This document shows positions 35,000 through 44,727 of a stretch of 64,000 bases of DNA, piece after piece. Each line of letters begins with the position of its first letter. The stretch's first letter is position 1. The stretch is from Maricaulis maris MCS10 (GTDB lineage Bacteria; Pseudomonadota; Alphaproteobacteria; Caulobacterales; Maricaulaceae). The notes beneath the pieces were generated by a model. That model saw nothing but the letters and a program-made list of their open reading frames with translations. It made no database searches and had not been told where the DNA came from. The stretch is taken from positions 1,373,501 through 1,437,500 of the forward strand of contig NC_008347.1 of the NCBI RefSeq assembly GCF_000014745.1. The letters run 5' to 3'. The position numbers and the translations under genes were made by a program.

Positions 35000-36177
35000 A
35001 CAGGCAAGTCCTTGCGAAACGGGCTGTCGGCGTCCTGGGCACGAATATCGGCCCGGACGGCCGCTCGTTCTTGCTCAAGATACTGACCGACAGCCTGACC
35101 GAAACCTTCATTCTCGATGAAGTGGGCTGAATGGACCTCGGTTGGTTCATACCCTCTGGCAAGTTTGTGCTCGCCCTGGGCACCGGCTTCAACCCGGTGC
35201 AGGCCGCGCGCGATCGCGGCGTCGATGGCCTGATGGTAGCAAAGTTCGAAATGCAGGAAGGGATGGTCCTCCAGTTTTCCCCAATAGCGCCCATACAGTG
35301 CGTGGGAGCCGACCAGGTTCAGGGCCGCCGCGATGTATCGGCCGTCCTTCTTGGCCATCACCAGCAGCACACGATCTGCCATGCGCTGATGAAGGAGGTC
35401 AAAGAAGGTGCGGTTCAGATAGGGGAATCCCCATTTGCGCGAGCCGGTTTCCTGATAGCAGGCGTAAAACACGTCCCAGTGCTCCGGGCGCAATTCTTCA
35501 CCGCTCAAATGCTCGATCGTGATGCCCGATTGGGCTGCCGTCCTTTCCTTGCGCAAGGCTTTGCGCTTGCGCGAAGACAGGTCTGCCAGGAAGTCGTCAT
35601 AGCTATTATAGCTTCGGTTTCGCCAGACATACTGGCGATCAATGCGGGGCAATAGGCCTGCGGTTGCGAGCTCCGAGCGCTGTTCCCCGGCCGGAAAATT
35701 GACGTGCCAGCCCGACACGCCCCAACGCCGGGCCATGTCGCAGGTAGCCTGGATCAGGGCATGACGCAGATCCGCCGATGCAGCGAGGATGCGACGTCCG
35801 GTTACGGGAGAGAAGGGGACCGCGGTCAGGAGTTTCGGGTAATAGCGTCCGCCGGCGCGCTCATAGGCATCGGCCCAGGCCTGGTCGAACACATATTCTC
35901 CCATCGAATGGGATTTCACATAGAGAGGGACGCTACCCACAAGGTCGCCGCGGGCGTCCCTGGCTATCAGGTGGCGCGGGAGCCAGCCGGTGCCCTCGCC
36001 GATACAGCCGCTTTGTTCGAGGGCTTGCAGGAAATCCCAACTGATAAAGGGATCGTATTCGGCGCCTTGTGGATTGGCGAGTCGGTCCCAGTCCTCGCGC
36101 GCGACCTCGTCGAGCGAACCGACAGCCTGCACGGTTAGCGCCATGGGGTGGTCGCCATCATCCGCCGGAGGCGCCAT
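34996..36177 (-). CDS. FemAB-like GNAT N-acetyltransferase (PF04339 type)
   Basis: This encodes 393 residues; an in-frame ATG at 36144 (MALTVQAVGSLDEV) is an alternative start. Family signs are YDPFISWDFLQALEQSG, SVPLYVKSHSMGEYVFDQAWADAYERAGGRYYPKLLTAVPFSPVTG (double-GNAT region), WRNRSYNSYDDFLADLSSRKRKALRKER and GAQGEHKLARGYEP. This family is often labelled peptidogalycan biosynthesis/hemolysin-related and looks like an amino-acyl or acyl transferase, substrate unknown. The stop overlaps the next gene by 4 bp. The M48 gene ends 11 bp upstream. Confidence 0.88.
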   Translation of the reverse strand: MAPPADDGDHPMALTVQAVGSLDEVAREDWDRLANPQGAEYDPFISWDFLQALEQSGCIGEGTGWLPRHLIARDARGDLVGSVPLYVKSHSMGEYVFDQAWADAYERAGGRYYPKLLTAVPFSPVTGRRILAASADLRHALIQATCDMARRWGVSGWHVNFPAGEQRSELATAGLLPRIDRQYVWRNRSYNSYDDFLADLSSRKRKALRKERTAAQSGITIEHLSGEELRPEHWDVFYACYQETGSRKWGFPYLNRTFFDLLHQRMADRVLLVMAKKDGRYIAAALNLVGSHALYGRYWGKLEDHPFLHFELCYHQAIDAAIARGLHRVEAGAQGEHKLARGYEPTEVHSAHFIENEGFGQAVGQYLEQERAAVRADIRAQDADSPFRKDLPV

Positions 36178-36188
36178 TCGCGGTCCGA

Positions 36189-37550
36189 TCAGTTTCGTTG
36201 CTGGCGTCGGATCTGACGCATCTCGGCCTCGGTTGGCAGGGAAACCGATTCGATCTCTGTCGCCCGGACCCAGGCCGGAGTGCCGATCTCGAGTGCCGTT
36301 CTCGCCCGCGATGCAAACTGGTGCGCACGCTGGCGGTTGCCGGCGGCGTAGGATTGCTCGGCAATCGCCAATTGGGCGAGGGCCGTATCACCATTGCGTT
36401 CATGCACAATCGACAGCTGATACCAAGCGAATCCATTGTCCGGCTCGATATCCAGCGCGACGCGGAGGTTTTGCGAAGCCTCTTCGAGGTGATCCGGATC
36501 GTCAGTCGCGATCAAAGACGTGGCGAGATTGATCCGCAGCAGGGGCGCGGTCGGTTCGAGTTCGACCGAGCGCCGATTGGGCGCAATGGCTTGCCCCGGG
36601 CGGCCGCTTTCAAACAGCATCTGCGCATGAAGCTCATGGAAGTACGGGTTTTCCGGTTCCTCGGCCAACAGGCTGGCAATCTCTTCAAGGGCCCGCTCAA
36701 GTCGGGCGTCATGGTAATAGGCTACCGCCCGGGCATAGCGGGCGGGCAGGGACTGGTCGCTTTCGGGATAGCGGTAGAACACGAACTCGGGTTCGGCGAG
36801 AAAGCCATAGATCTTGCCCTGGATCCGCTGCAGGCGGGCAAGCTCCTCGGGACCGTCGAGTGTTTCATAGTAAGGCGACTCTGTGGCGCCACCCCGCAAA
36901 TTCGCGATGCGTTCCGATGAGAGCGGGTGGGAGCGGAAATACGGGTAACGCCGCGCATTCGACATCACTTCTTGATAGCGAAAACGCTCGAAAAACTGGA
37001 CCAGCCCTTGGGCAGACTGGCCGGTGGCCTCCATGAATTGAAGCCCGGCCTGGTCGGCGGAGGCTTCCTGGGCGCGGCTGTAGGTCATGAAGGAAAGGGC
37101 GCCGAATTGCTGCGATGAGGCGAGCAGGGCGCCAGCGGCACCGCCTTCGCCGGCAAGGGCCGCAAGGACGCCCAGGCCGAGGCTGACATACATCGGCGCC
37201 TGGGCAGCCGCGATGCCGTCATTGACGCGCGCCAGGTGGGCGCCGGCTATGTGTCCGGTTTCATGGGCAATCACGCCCTTCAGCTGGTTCGGCGTGCCCG
37301 ATTCCAGGATGATTCCGGTGTGAAGAAAAATGTTCTGGCCGCCGGTCACGAAGGCGTTCAGGGACGGGTCCGCGACGATATACATGTCGACATCGGCCGG
37401 CTGCAGACCCGCGGCGACGAGAATGGGGTCAGCATAATCGCGCAGCATATGCTCGATTTCGGTGTCCCGGATCAAGGACTGGCCGAAAGCCGGTGTGTAT
37501 GTGGCCACAGCGAAAACGCAGGCTGCGGCGACGGTTTTCAGGATCGACAT
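36189..37550 (-). CDS. periplasmic M48 metalloprotease with TPR repeats, BepA-like
   Basis: This encodes 453 residues. A signal peptide (MSILKTVAAACVFAVAT, cut near AFGQS) is followed by an M48 domain with HETGH (H96, E97, H100) and the downstream zinc-ligand Glu in the EASADQAG segment (about 157-164). From about 265 on there are TPR-like repeats (ARYARAVAYYHDARLERALEE, PENPYFHELHAQMLFESGRPGQAI, DNGFAWYQLSIVHERNGDTAL). BepA-like proteins chaperone and degrade outer-membrane proteins. Located in the periplasm, with 11 bp to the FemAB-like gene downstream. Confidence 0.94.
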   Translation of the reverse strand: MSILKTVAAACVFAVATYTPAFGQSLIRDTEIEHMLRDYADPILVAAGLQPADVDMYIVADPSLNAFVTGGQNIFLHTGIILESGTPNQLKGVIAHETGHIAGAHLARVNDGIAAAQAPMYVSLGLGVLAALAGEGGAAGALLASSQQFGALSFMTYSRAQEASADQAGLQFMEATGQSAQGLVQFFERFRYQEVMSNARRYPYFRSHPLSSERIANLRGGATESPYYETLDGPEELARLQRIQGKIYGFLAEPEFVFYRYPESDQSLPARYARAVAYYHDARLERALEEIASLLAEEPENPYFHELHAQMLFESGRPGQAIAPNRRSVELEPTAPLLRINLATSLIATDDPDHLEEASQNLRVALDIEPDNGFAWYQLSIVHERNGDTALAQLAIAEQSYAAGNRQRAHQFASRARTALEIGTPAWVRATEIESVSLPTEAEMRQIRRQQRN

Positions 37551-37627
37551 CCTGCCTCCACTGATCGGCCCCCGCTCGGTCCATCATAGCGACGTCACCC
37601 CAAGACGCCAGCCAATGCTACCAAGAT

Positions 37628-37654
37628 GGGTTGCCCGGCGATGCCGGGCAACCC
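37628..37654 (-). terminator. 12-bp perfect hairpin after rne
   Basis: GGGTTGCCCGGC and GCCGGGCAACCC pair around GAT, 9 bp past the rne stop. There is only a poor T-run (ATCTTGG on the minus strand), so it may act as a stability stem or Rho-assisted end. Confidence 0.6.
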
Positions 37655-37663
37655 TGATCCTGG

Positions 37664-40336
37664 TCAGTTTCCGAACAATCCGGTCCGGTTCCACCAACCG
37701 CGGCGCTTCGGCTTGCCATCATCTTCGGCAGCCTCGTCCGTCTTGTCGGCTTGGGTATCACGTGGCTCGGCCCCGGATTCCGTCGGGTCCGCCTGCGGGG
37801 CCGGCGCGGATGCTTCAGCCGCCGGCTCGTCCGTTGCGACAGGCTCTTCAACCTTCTTGCGTCGGGTACGACGCTTCGGCTTGGGAGTCTCTTCAGCCTT
37901 GGCCGGTTCTGCGGCCGGGCTGTCCGCTTCGGTCGCTGCTGCTTCGGTATCGGCAGCCTCAGGGGCCGGATCTGCAGCCTTTTTGCGCGGGCGGCGGGTC
38001 CGTTTCTTCGGCGCGTCCTCTGCCACAGCGTCGGCCGGGCCCGCATCTGCGGCTGGCTCGGTGCTGGTTTCCGCATCGGACGAAGCCGCAGCCTCGTCAT
38101 TTGTCGCTGCCTTTGTCGAACGCCGACGCGGCGCGCGTTTGCGCTTGGGGGCTTGCTCAGCCGCGTCCGCAGACGGTTCGGCTTCGGCCGACGCTTCGGT
38201 CGCTGAGCTGTCCGGATTGGCGGTGTCGGAAGCCGGCGCATCTGAGGCTGGCGCGTCGGCTGACGCTTCGCCGGCTACGGCTTCCTCGCCATTGGTCTCG
38301 CCTTCGGTCCGGCGACGACCACGGCCACCACGCCGGCCGCGACGGCGGCGACGACGGGGTTGGTCATCATCGTCCTCACCCGACCCATCACGACGGCTTT
38401 CTGCCTTGTCGGCATTGTCGCCCTCATCGCTGTCCTCGGCCTCGACATTGACCACTTCCATGGCGGCCGTGGTGTCATCGGAAGACGGCTTGCGACGGCG
38501 GCGACGACGGCGACGGCGCCCACCCGAGGCTTCGCGGCCTTCCTGTTCGTCGTCAGTGTCCGAGTCGTCCTCTTCCGGAACGTCCGGGATCTCGATCTCC
38601 TCGATCGATTCGACCGACAGCGGGGCCATGACAAGCTCTTCGCCCGGTTCGCGGTTTTCCAGCGCTTCGATCGAGAATTCCGGTGCCAGGATCGTGTCGT
38701 CCGCCGTGACGGCGATACTCATCGAAAAGCGTTGCTCGATCATCAGGAGGTGATCGCGCTTGTCGTTCAACAGATAGATCGCGACGGCGGTTGGCACCGA
38801 AATGCGAATCCGCTTGGCGCGGCCGCGTGTGCCTTCCTTTTCCAAGCCACGCAGGGCAACCAGTGCACTCGATTCAGTCGAACGCAGATGGCCGCTGCCC
38901 TTACAGGTCGGGCAGGTCGTCGTGGAGCCTTCGAGCAGGCTGGACCGGCGGCGTTGGCGGGAAATTTCCATCAGCCCGAATTGCGAGATCCGACCCACTT
39001 GCAGGCGGGCCCGGTCACGCTTGAGCATGTCCTTCATCTTCTTCTCGACGGCACGATTATTCTTGTTCTCGTCCATGTCGATGAAGTCGATGACGATCAG
39101 ACCGGCCAGGTCACGCAGGCGCATCTGGCGCGCAGCTTCCGCTGCGGCTTCCAGATTCGTTTTCAGCGCGGTGGCTTCAATATTCCGCTCGCGCGTCGAT
39201 TTGCCGGAGTTCACGTCGATCGAGACCAGGGCCTCGGTCGGATTGATCACCAGATAGCCGCCGGATTTGAGCGGGGCGACATCAGAATAAATCGCCTCGA
39301 GCTGGGCCTCACATTGATGGCGCAGATAGAGCGGGACGGCTTCCTTGTAGTGCTGAACCTTCTTGGCATGGCTCGGCATCAGCATCTTCATGAAGGCTTT
39401 CGCCTCCTTGTAGGCCTCTTCGCCTTCCACCAGGACCGAGTCGATTTCCTTGTCATACAGGTCACGGATGACGCGTTTGACCAGATTGCCTTCTTCATAG
39501 ATCAGCGACGGTGCCACCGAACTCAGCGTCAGCTCGCGGATATTCGTCCACAGGCGCAGCAGGTAGTCGGCATCCCGCTTGATCTCGGTCTTGGTGCGCG
39601 AGGCACCCGCCGTGCGGATGATCAAGCCGACGCCCTTGGGCAGTTCGAGCTCGGATACAACAGATTTCAGACGCTTGCGGTCAGAGGCATTGGAAATCTT
39701 GCGGGAAATGCCACCGCCGCGAGGCGTGTTCGGCATCAGCACGCAATAGCGACCGGCCAGCGACAGATAGGTCGTCAGGGCTGCGCCCTTGTTGCCGCGC
39801 TCTTCCTTGGCCACCTGGACCAGCAGGATCTGGCGCCGTTTGATGACTTCCTGGATCTTGTATTTGCGGAACATCTGGCGACGGCGGCGGGCAGCCTGCT
39901 GGTCGCTGATGTCGTCGTCTTCGCTGTCATCGCCAATGGTTTCAGGTGCCTCGGCCTCACCTTCGCCGTCCGCATCCTCGGAGGCATTGTCGGCAGACCG
40001 CACCGATTCGGACTTGGTCTCTTCGACCTCGTCGTCCTCGTCGTCAGCCGCAGAGGCTTCTTCCTCGGCGAGGGCCTGACGGTCCTCGAAGGGGATTTGA
40101 TAATAGTCCGGGTGGATTTCATTGAAGGCCAGGAAGCCGTGACGATTGCCACCATATTCCACGAAGGCCGCCTGCAGCGACGGCTCGACCCGCGTTACTT
40201 TCGCGAGATAGATGTTGCCGCGGATGGGGCGGCGAGCGGCCGCTTCAAAATCAAAATCCTCAACCTTCGAACCGTCGAGTACGACGACGCGGGTCTCCTC
40301 GGGATGACCTGCGTCGATCAGCATTTTCTTGGACAT
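37664..40336 (-). CDS. rne: ribonuclease E
   Basis: This encodes 890 residues. The N-terminal RNase H/S1 region (MSKKMLIDAGHPEETRVVV, RGNIYLAKVTRVEPSLQAAFVEYG) is interrupted by an acidic insert (about 88-147), a feature I associate with alphaproteobacterial enzymes. The catalytic core follows, with DYLLRLW, INPTEALVSIDVNSGKST and DLAGLIVIDFIDMDENKN. The Zn-link is CPTCKGSG. The last 300 residues are a disordered Ala/Glu/Lys scaffold with RRRRRR patches and a C-terminal KPKRRGWWNRTGLFGN that resembles a conserved terminal peptide. It is the endonuclease of the RNA degradosome and has a long 5' leader. Confidence 0.96.
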   Translation of the reverse strand: MSKKMLIDAGHPEETRVVVLDGSKVEDFDFEAAARRPIRGNIYLAKVTRVEPSLQAAFVEYGGNRHGFLAFNEIHPDYYQIPFEDRQALAEEEASAADDEDDEVEETKSESVRSADNASEDADGEGEAEAPETIGDDSEDDDISDQQAARRRRQMFRKYKIQEVIKRRQILLVQVAKEERGNKGAALTTYLSLAGRYCVLMPNTPRGGGISRKISNASDRKRLKSVVSELELPKGVGLIIRTAGASRTKTEIKRDADYLLRLWTNIRELTLSSVAPSLIYEEGNLVKRVIRDLYDKEIDSVLVEGEEAYKEAKAFMKMLMPSHAKKVQHYKEAVPLYLRHQCEAQLEAIYSDVAPLKSGGYLVINPTEALVSIDVNSGKSTRERNIEATALKTNLEAAAEAARQMRLRDLAGLIVIDFIDMDENKNNRAVEKKMKDMLKRDRARLQVGRISQFGLMEISRQRRRSSLLEGSTTTCPTCKGSGHLRSTESSALVALRGLEKEGTRGRAKRIRISVPTAVAIYLLNDKRDHLLMIEQRFSMSIAVTADDTILAPEFSIEALENREPGEELVMAPLSVESIEEIEIPDVPEEDDSDTDDEQEGREASGGRRRRRRRRRKPSSDDTTAAMEVVNVEAEDSDEGDNADKAESRRDGSGEDDDDQPRRRRRRGRRGGRGRRRTEGETNGEEAVAGEASADAPASDAPASDTANPDSSATEASAEAEPSADAAEQAPKRKRAPRRRSTKAATNDEAAASSDAETSTEPAADAGPADAVAEDAPKKRTRRPRKKAADPAPEAADTEAAATEADSPAAEPAKAEETPKPKRRTRRKKVEEPVATDEPAAEASAPAPQADPTESGAEPRDTQADKTDEAAEDDGKPKRRGWWNRTGLFGN

Positions 40337-40812
40337 TAAAGTCGTCTCCTGCGCCCGCGCACATTCGCCTGTTTCCTGCCGGAAGGCGGGACAGGGCGGA
40401 GAGTGACGGCGGGGGCGAGATGGACGGGGTGCGGCCTGTTTTCAGTGCTCTGGGCATCAGGCGCTCCCCCGCGCATCGGCAGTTACCATTAGCGTCCCGC
40501 TCCGATAAGGGAGGACGCGGCGGTCGGGGCCCCGGAAAATTCTTCGGTCGGACCGGGGCGACGATTAGCGTGTTGGCAGATGCGTATTGCTTTGCCGCTT
40601 CGCGCCTCGCAGACGCACTCGACCGGCAAATCCGGTGGTGCGACGCCAAGGCCTTGGCAACATGCAACATTCGAATGCGGAAGAAAAGGCTTTCGCGCGG
40701 TCGGCGAAAACAACGGGAAATTTCTGCCGGGCATCAACCAAACGTCAAGTTCCATGCGCTAGCGTTACGCAAAAGCCGTGGACAGAACCGCGGCATGTGC
40801 GATGGTGTAGTG
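40337..40812. other. 476-bp divergent leader region of rne and the amidase gene
   Basis: I see no gene here. Frames that read through it toward the amidase lack protein-like composition, and the amidase's signal peptide begins at 40813. The region probably holds the rne promoter and 5' leader; in other bacteria RNase E binds its own leader to autoregulate, so a structured leader is expected. I could not identify a specific promoter or stem with confidence. Confidence 0.5.
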
Positions 40813-42027
40813 ATGCGGGTTCAACAGTTATTTTTGGCTTTGTCAGCCGGTCTGGCGCTATGTGGCGCCGGCCTTGCGGACCAGGAAGTTCGGGACGTCC
40901 GCTTTGGTGTGGAGGTCGCGACAACCCGTGTGGTCATCGAGATGTCCGAGGCGACCGAGTTTCGCGCCTTTACTCTTGATGGCTTGTCCGACCGTCTCGT
41001 CGTCGATCTGCCGCAGGCGCGGTGGTCGGTCGCGAGTCTCGTTTCGGGCGAGGGCGTCGGTCATGGTCTGGTTGATGCTTTTCGCTTTTTCGACAACTCG
41101 ATGACGAGTTCCCGCGTCGTGTTTGAACTCGAACATCCCGCTGTCATCGTCAATCAGTTCGCACTCGACCCGGCAACACCCGGTGGCAATCATCGCCTCG
41201 TGATCGATGTCGAGCGAACCAGCGCAGACAGTTTCCAGACGGCCTCCGGATTCAACCACACCCGCGCCGACTCACTCGATTCGCTGATCGCAGAGCGTGT
41301 CGAGGCGGTGTATGTGCCGCCGCAGCGTGATCGCCGTGTGATCGTGATCGACCCTGGCCATGGCGGCCGCGACCCGGGCTCCATCGGCCGCAGTGGAACG
41401 CATGAAAGCCAGGTCAATCTTGAAGCCGCGCGCGAGCTGCGCCGGCAGTTGGAAGCGACCGGCCGGTATGAAGTCCTTATGACCCGGGATCGCGATATCT
41501 ACCCGTCCTGGGAAGAGCGCGTCGGCGTCATGGAAGACGCGCGTGCTGACCTGTTCCTGTCGATCCATGCCGACAGTTCAAGCAATGCCGATGTCCGTGG
41601 CGCCGCGGTCTACACACTGAATGACCGGGCCGAGAACCGGGCCCGGGCCCGGGCTCGCGAGGACTCCAGCCATACCCAACAGGCCGACGTGAACAACATC
41701 CTGGTCGAACTGGAATTGCGTGAGAAGCGCAACCAGTCCTCGGCCTTTGCCGAAGTCCTGCTGGAGCATCTCGATGATGCCGGCCCGCTTCTGGCCAACC
41801 CGCACCGTCAGGCCAATCTGTTTGTCCTTCTGGACCCGCGCGTGCCGGCTGTCCTGCTGGAAATGGGTTTCGTGACCAACCGGACCGATGAGAGCAATCT
41901 CAACTCCGCCTCGGCCCGTCGCCGCCAGATGGAAGCTGTGACAAGGGGCATCGACAGCTATTTTGCCCGGCGCGGGGATGATGGCGAGCTGCTGGAGCAG
42001 ACAGCGATTGCACTTCCGGCTCGCTGA
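40813..42027 (+). CDS. N-acetylmuramoyl-L-alanine amidase, AmiC type
   Basis: This encodes 404 residues. The ATG at 40813 gives a signal peptide (MRVQQLFLALSAG, cut near LADQ); an ATG at 40795 is in frame but less likely. Residues 25-130 look like an AMIN domain. The amidase_3 domain follows (about 175-395), with zinc-site DPGHGGRDPG (H183), the GTHES Glu (about 198) and SIHADSS, and the C-terminal ALLEMGFVTN containing the catalytic Glu. It cleaves septal peptidoglycan for daughter-cell separation. mrcA follows 96 bp later. Confidence 0.95.
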   Translation: MRVQQLFLALSAGLALCGAGLADQEVRDVRFGVEVATTRVVIEMSEATEFRAFTLDGLSDRLVVDLPQARWSVASLVSGEGVGHGLVDAFRFFDNSMTSSRVVFELEHPAVIVNQFALDPATPGGNHRLVIDVERTSADSFQTASGFNHTRADSLDSLIAERVEAVYVPPQRDRRVIVIDPGHGGRDPGSIGRSGTHESQVNLEAARELRRQLEATGRYEVLMTRDRDIYPSWEERVGVMEDARADLFLSIHADSSSNADVRGAAVYTLNDRAENRARARAREDSSHTQQADVNNILVELELREKRNQSSAFAEVLLEHLDDAGPLLANPHRQANLFVLLDPRVPAVLLEMGFVTNRTDESNLNSASARRRQMEAVTRGIDSYFARRGDDGELLEQTAIALPAR

Positions 42028-42123
42028 CTCCCTTTCAACTCCTGTCAAGCGCGGCCATAATGCCGACGTGTAGTCATGCTCGAATGACACCCTGACCAGC
42101 GGGTAGAGCGGCCAGAGGGCAAA

Positions 42124-44625
42124 ATGAAACTCTTCACCTTGCGTAATGTGTTGCGGGCGGCCCTTTGGGGCGGTGTCGCGGCGGCTGTTCTGGCCGTCAT
42201 CGGCTTCATCACCGTTGCGGTTTACGTCGTGCGTGTGACCGACGATCTGCCCGACTATCAGCAACTGGCCGAGTATGAACCGCCGATCATGAGCCGGGTC
42301 CATGCCGGCGACGGGTTGCTGATCGCTGAATATGCCCGCGAGCATCGCGTCTTCGTGCCGATTGCCAATATCCCGCAAAATGTCGTCCATGCCTTCATTT
42401 CGGCCGAGGACAAGAATTTCTACGAGCATGGTGGCCTGGACTTCCGCGGCATTATCCGCGCCGGCCTGTCAAATATCTCCAATATTCTGCAGGGCCGGCG
42501 CCTCGAAGGCGCCTCCACGATCACCCAGCAGGTCGCAAAGAATTTCCTGCTGTCGAGCGAGCAACGCCTCGAGCGCAAGGTTCGCGAGATGGTGTTGTCG
42601 CGCCGGATCGAGCGTGCCTTCACCAAGGACCAGATCCTCGAGCTCTATCTGAACGAGATCTATCTCGGCAATCGCGCCTATGGCGTGGCAGCGGCGGCAC
42701 TGAATTATTTCGGTCGCTCGCTGGATGAGCTGGAACTGCACGAGATCGCTTACCTGGCGGCCCTCCCGAAGGGCCCGGCCAATTATCATCCCGACCGCCA
42801 CCACCAGGCCGCGCTGGAACGCCGAAACTGGGTGCTCTCGCGCATGGCCGAGAATGGCTATGTCACCGAAGAGGCCGCTCGCGAGGCGATGGCGCGTCCG
42901 CTTGAGACCGTCGACCGCCTGTCCGGTGCGACCTATACGGCCGCAGAATATTTCGTCGAAAATGTCCGCCGCGAAGTCTTTTCTCTCTATGGCGAAGACG
43001 AACTCTATGATGGCGGACTGTCGATCCGGACCACACTCGATACCCGCATGCAGCTGGCGGCCCGCAGCGCCCTGCGCAACGGTCTCGAAACTTATGATCG
43101 CCGCCACGGATATCGCGGTGCGCTGGAAACCATCGAGCTGGGTGAGGGGTGGATGGAACGCCTCGCTGCCGCCGAGATCCCCCGTGATCTCGACGAAGGG
43201 TGGTTGCAAGCCGTCGTGCTGGAGACGACTTCTGACGCGGCCCGGATCGGCCTGCTCAATGGCGAGGAAGCCTCGATCCCGATGGCGGCGCTTGAATGGG
43301 CCCGCGAAACCCTGCCGGATGGCGAGATCGGTGAGCCGGTCTCCCGGCCGTCCGAGGTTTTGACCGCAGGCGACGTCGTCCTGGTGGAAAGCATTGCGGA
43401 TCAAGAAGGCTATTCAGACGGGCAGTACGGCCTGCGTCAGGTGCCCGCGATCAATGGCGGCATCATGGCGATGGACCCGCACACCGGTCGTGTGCTGGCG
43501 ATGATGGGGGGCTATTCCTTCCAGCACAGCCAGTTCAACCGCGCGACCCAGGCCCGCCGCCAACCCGGTTCCGCGTTCAAACCCTTCGTCTATGCCTCCG
43601 CGCTGGACAATGGCTATACGCCAGCCAGCCTGATCCTTGATGCGCCCTTTATCGCCTCCGGTGGCGGCGATGAGCGCTTCTACATGCCGTCCAATTATTC
43701 TGATCGCTATTACGGCATGTCGACCTTGCGGCTGGGCCTTGAGCTGTCGCGCAATGTGATGACGGTCCGCCTGGCCCAGGAAATGGGCATGGCGCCAGTC
43801 GTCGATTACGGCACCCGTTTTGGCATTTATGATGAGCTGGAGCCTGTCCTGGCCATGTCGCTGGGCGCAGGCGAGACAACGCTTTACCGACTGGTTTCGG
43901 CCTATGCGTCCATGGTCAATGGCGGCCGCCGTGTCGAGCCGACCATCATCGATCGGGTCCAGGACCGGAGCGGTTCGACGATTTTTGCTCATGAAGTCCT
44001 GCCTTGTGAAACCTGCGATGTTGACGCTTGGGATCAGCAGGAAGTCCTGGAACCGCTCTTCCCGGAAACCCGCGAGGAAGTGATCGATCCCGTCACCGCT
44101 TATCAGGTCGTGCACATGCTGGAAGGCGCCGTGCAGAGCGGTACAGGTACAGCTTTGCGGCCATTGCCATGGACCCTGGCTGGCAAGACAGGCACCACCA
44201 ATGATTTCCGCGATGCCTGGTTCATGGGTTTTGGTCCGGACCTCGTCGTCGGCGTCTATGTCGGCTTCGACACACCCTTCCAGCTTGGCTCCGGCGAGGC
44301 CGGCGGCCGGGTCGCGGCGCCGATCGCCCGTGACTTCCTGGAAGTCGCTCTTGAAGGCTATCCGGTTGCGCCATTCCGCGTGCCGCCGGGCGTGCGCCTT
44401 GTGCCGATTAACCGGGTCACCGGCGAACCGGGTGTGCTGGGGCAATCCGGCGTCATCCTGGAAGCTTTCCGCCCCGGTACCGAGCCGTCGCGTCAGACCG
44501 ATGAAGAAGAAAGCGGCCTGAGCTTTGCCCGATCCTCCGTCAGCGATGATCCGCTGGCTTTCCTGCTCAATGAGCAGGAAGAAGAAGAGGAAGAAGAAGA
44601 CGATGAACTGGGCGGGCTCTACTGA
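42124..44625 (+). CDS. mrcA: penicillin-binding protein 1A
   Basis: This encodes 833 residues. A single TM segment (about 15-37) is followed by the glycosyltransferase domain with EDKNFYEHGGLD (E95) and GASTITQQVAKNF. The transpeptidase domain has SAFK (S483-K486), an SxN-type motif after it, and KTGT (688-691). Between them lies a PBP1A-type insertion (about 300-440). The C-terminus is Glu-rich (EEEEEEDDELGGLY). It is the bifunctional synthase for peptidoglycan elongation, in the cytoplasmic membrane facing the periplasm. GAGGGCAAA precedes the ATG. It follows the amidase in the same direction. Confidence 0.97.
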   Translation: MKLFTLRNVLRAALWGGVAAAVLAVIGFITVAVYVVRVTDDLPDYQQLAEYEPPIMSRVHAGDGLLIAEYAREHRVFVPIANIPQNVVHAFISAEDKNFYEHGGLDFRGIIRAGLSNISNILQGRRLEGASTITQQVAKNFLLSSEQRLERKVREMVLSRRIERAFTKDQILELYLNEIYLGNRAYGVAAAALNYFGRSLDELELHEIAYLAALPKGPANYHPDRHHQAALERRNWVLSRMAENGYVTEEAAREAMARPLETVDRLSGATYTAAEYFVENVRREVFSLYGEDELYDGGLSIRTTLDTRMQLAARSALRNGLETYDRRHGYRGALETIELGEGWMERLAAAEIPRDLDEGWLQAVVLETTSDAARIGLLNGEEASIPMAALEWARETLPDGEIGEPVSRPSEVLTAGDVVLVESIADQEGYSDGQYGLRQVPAINGGIMAMDPHTGRVLAMMGGYSFQHSQFNRATQARRQPGSAFKPFVYASALDNGYTPASLILDAPFIASGGGDERFYMPSNYSDRYYGMSTLRLGLELSRNVMTVRLAQEMGMAPVVDYGTRFGIYDELEPVLAMSLGAGETTLYRLVSAYASMVNGGRRVEPTIIDRVQDRSGSTIFAHEVLPCETCDVDAWDQQEVLEPLFPETREEVIDPVTAYQVVHMLEGAVQSGTGTALRPLPWTLAGKTGTTNDFRDAWFMGFGPDLVVGVYVGFDTPFQLGSGEAGGRVAAPIARDFLEVALEGYPVAPFRVPPGVRLVPINRVTGEPGVLGQSGVILEAFRPGTEPSRQTDEEESGLSFARSSVSDDPLAFLLNEQEEEEEEEDDELGGLY

Positions 44626-44727
44626 GCGGCCCGGCTCTCGGCCTGTATCGAGCGGCTTGTCTAGGCAGGTCGCTCTGATTATCTCCTTGTGACTGATCTC
44701 TTTGCCGAATCGCAGGATTGATTGCCC

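Noticed and set aside
38360-40339. Very long plus-strand open frame opposite rne
   Set aside because: It is the antisense of a real RNase E gene with a clean protein; GC-rich codon bias opens the opposite frame. Its translation matches no family.
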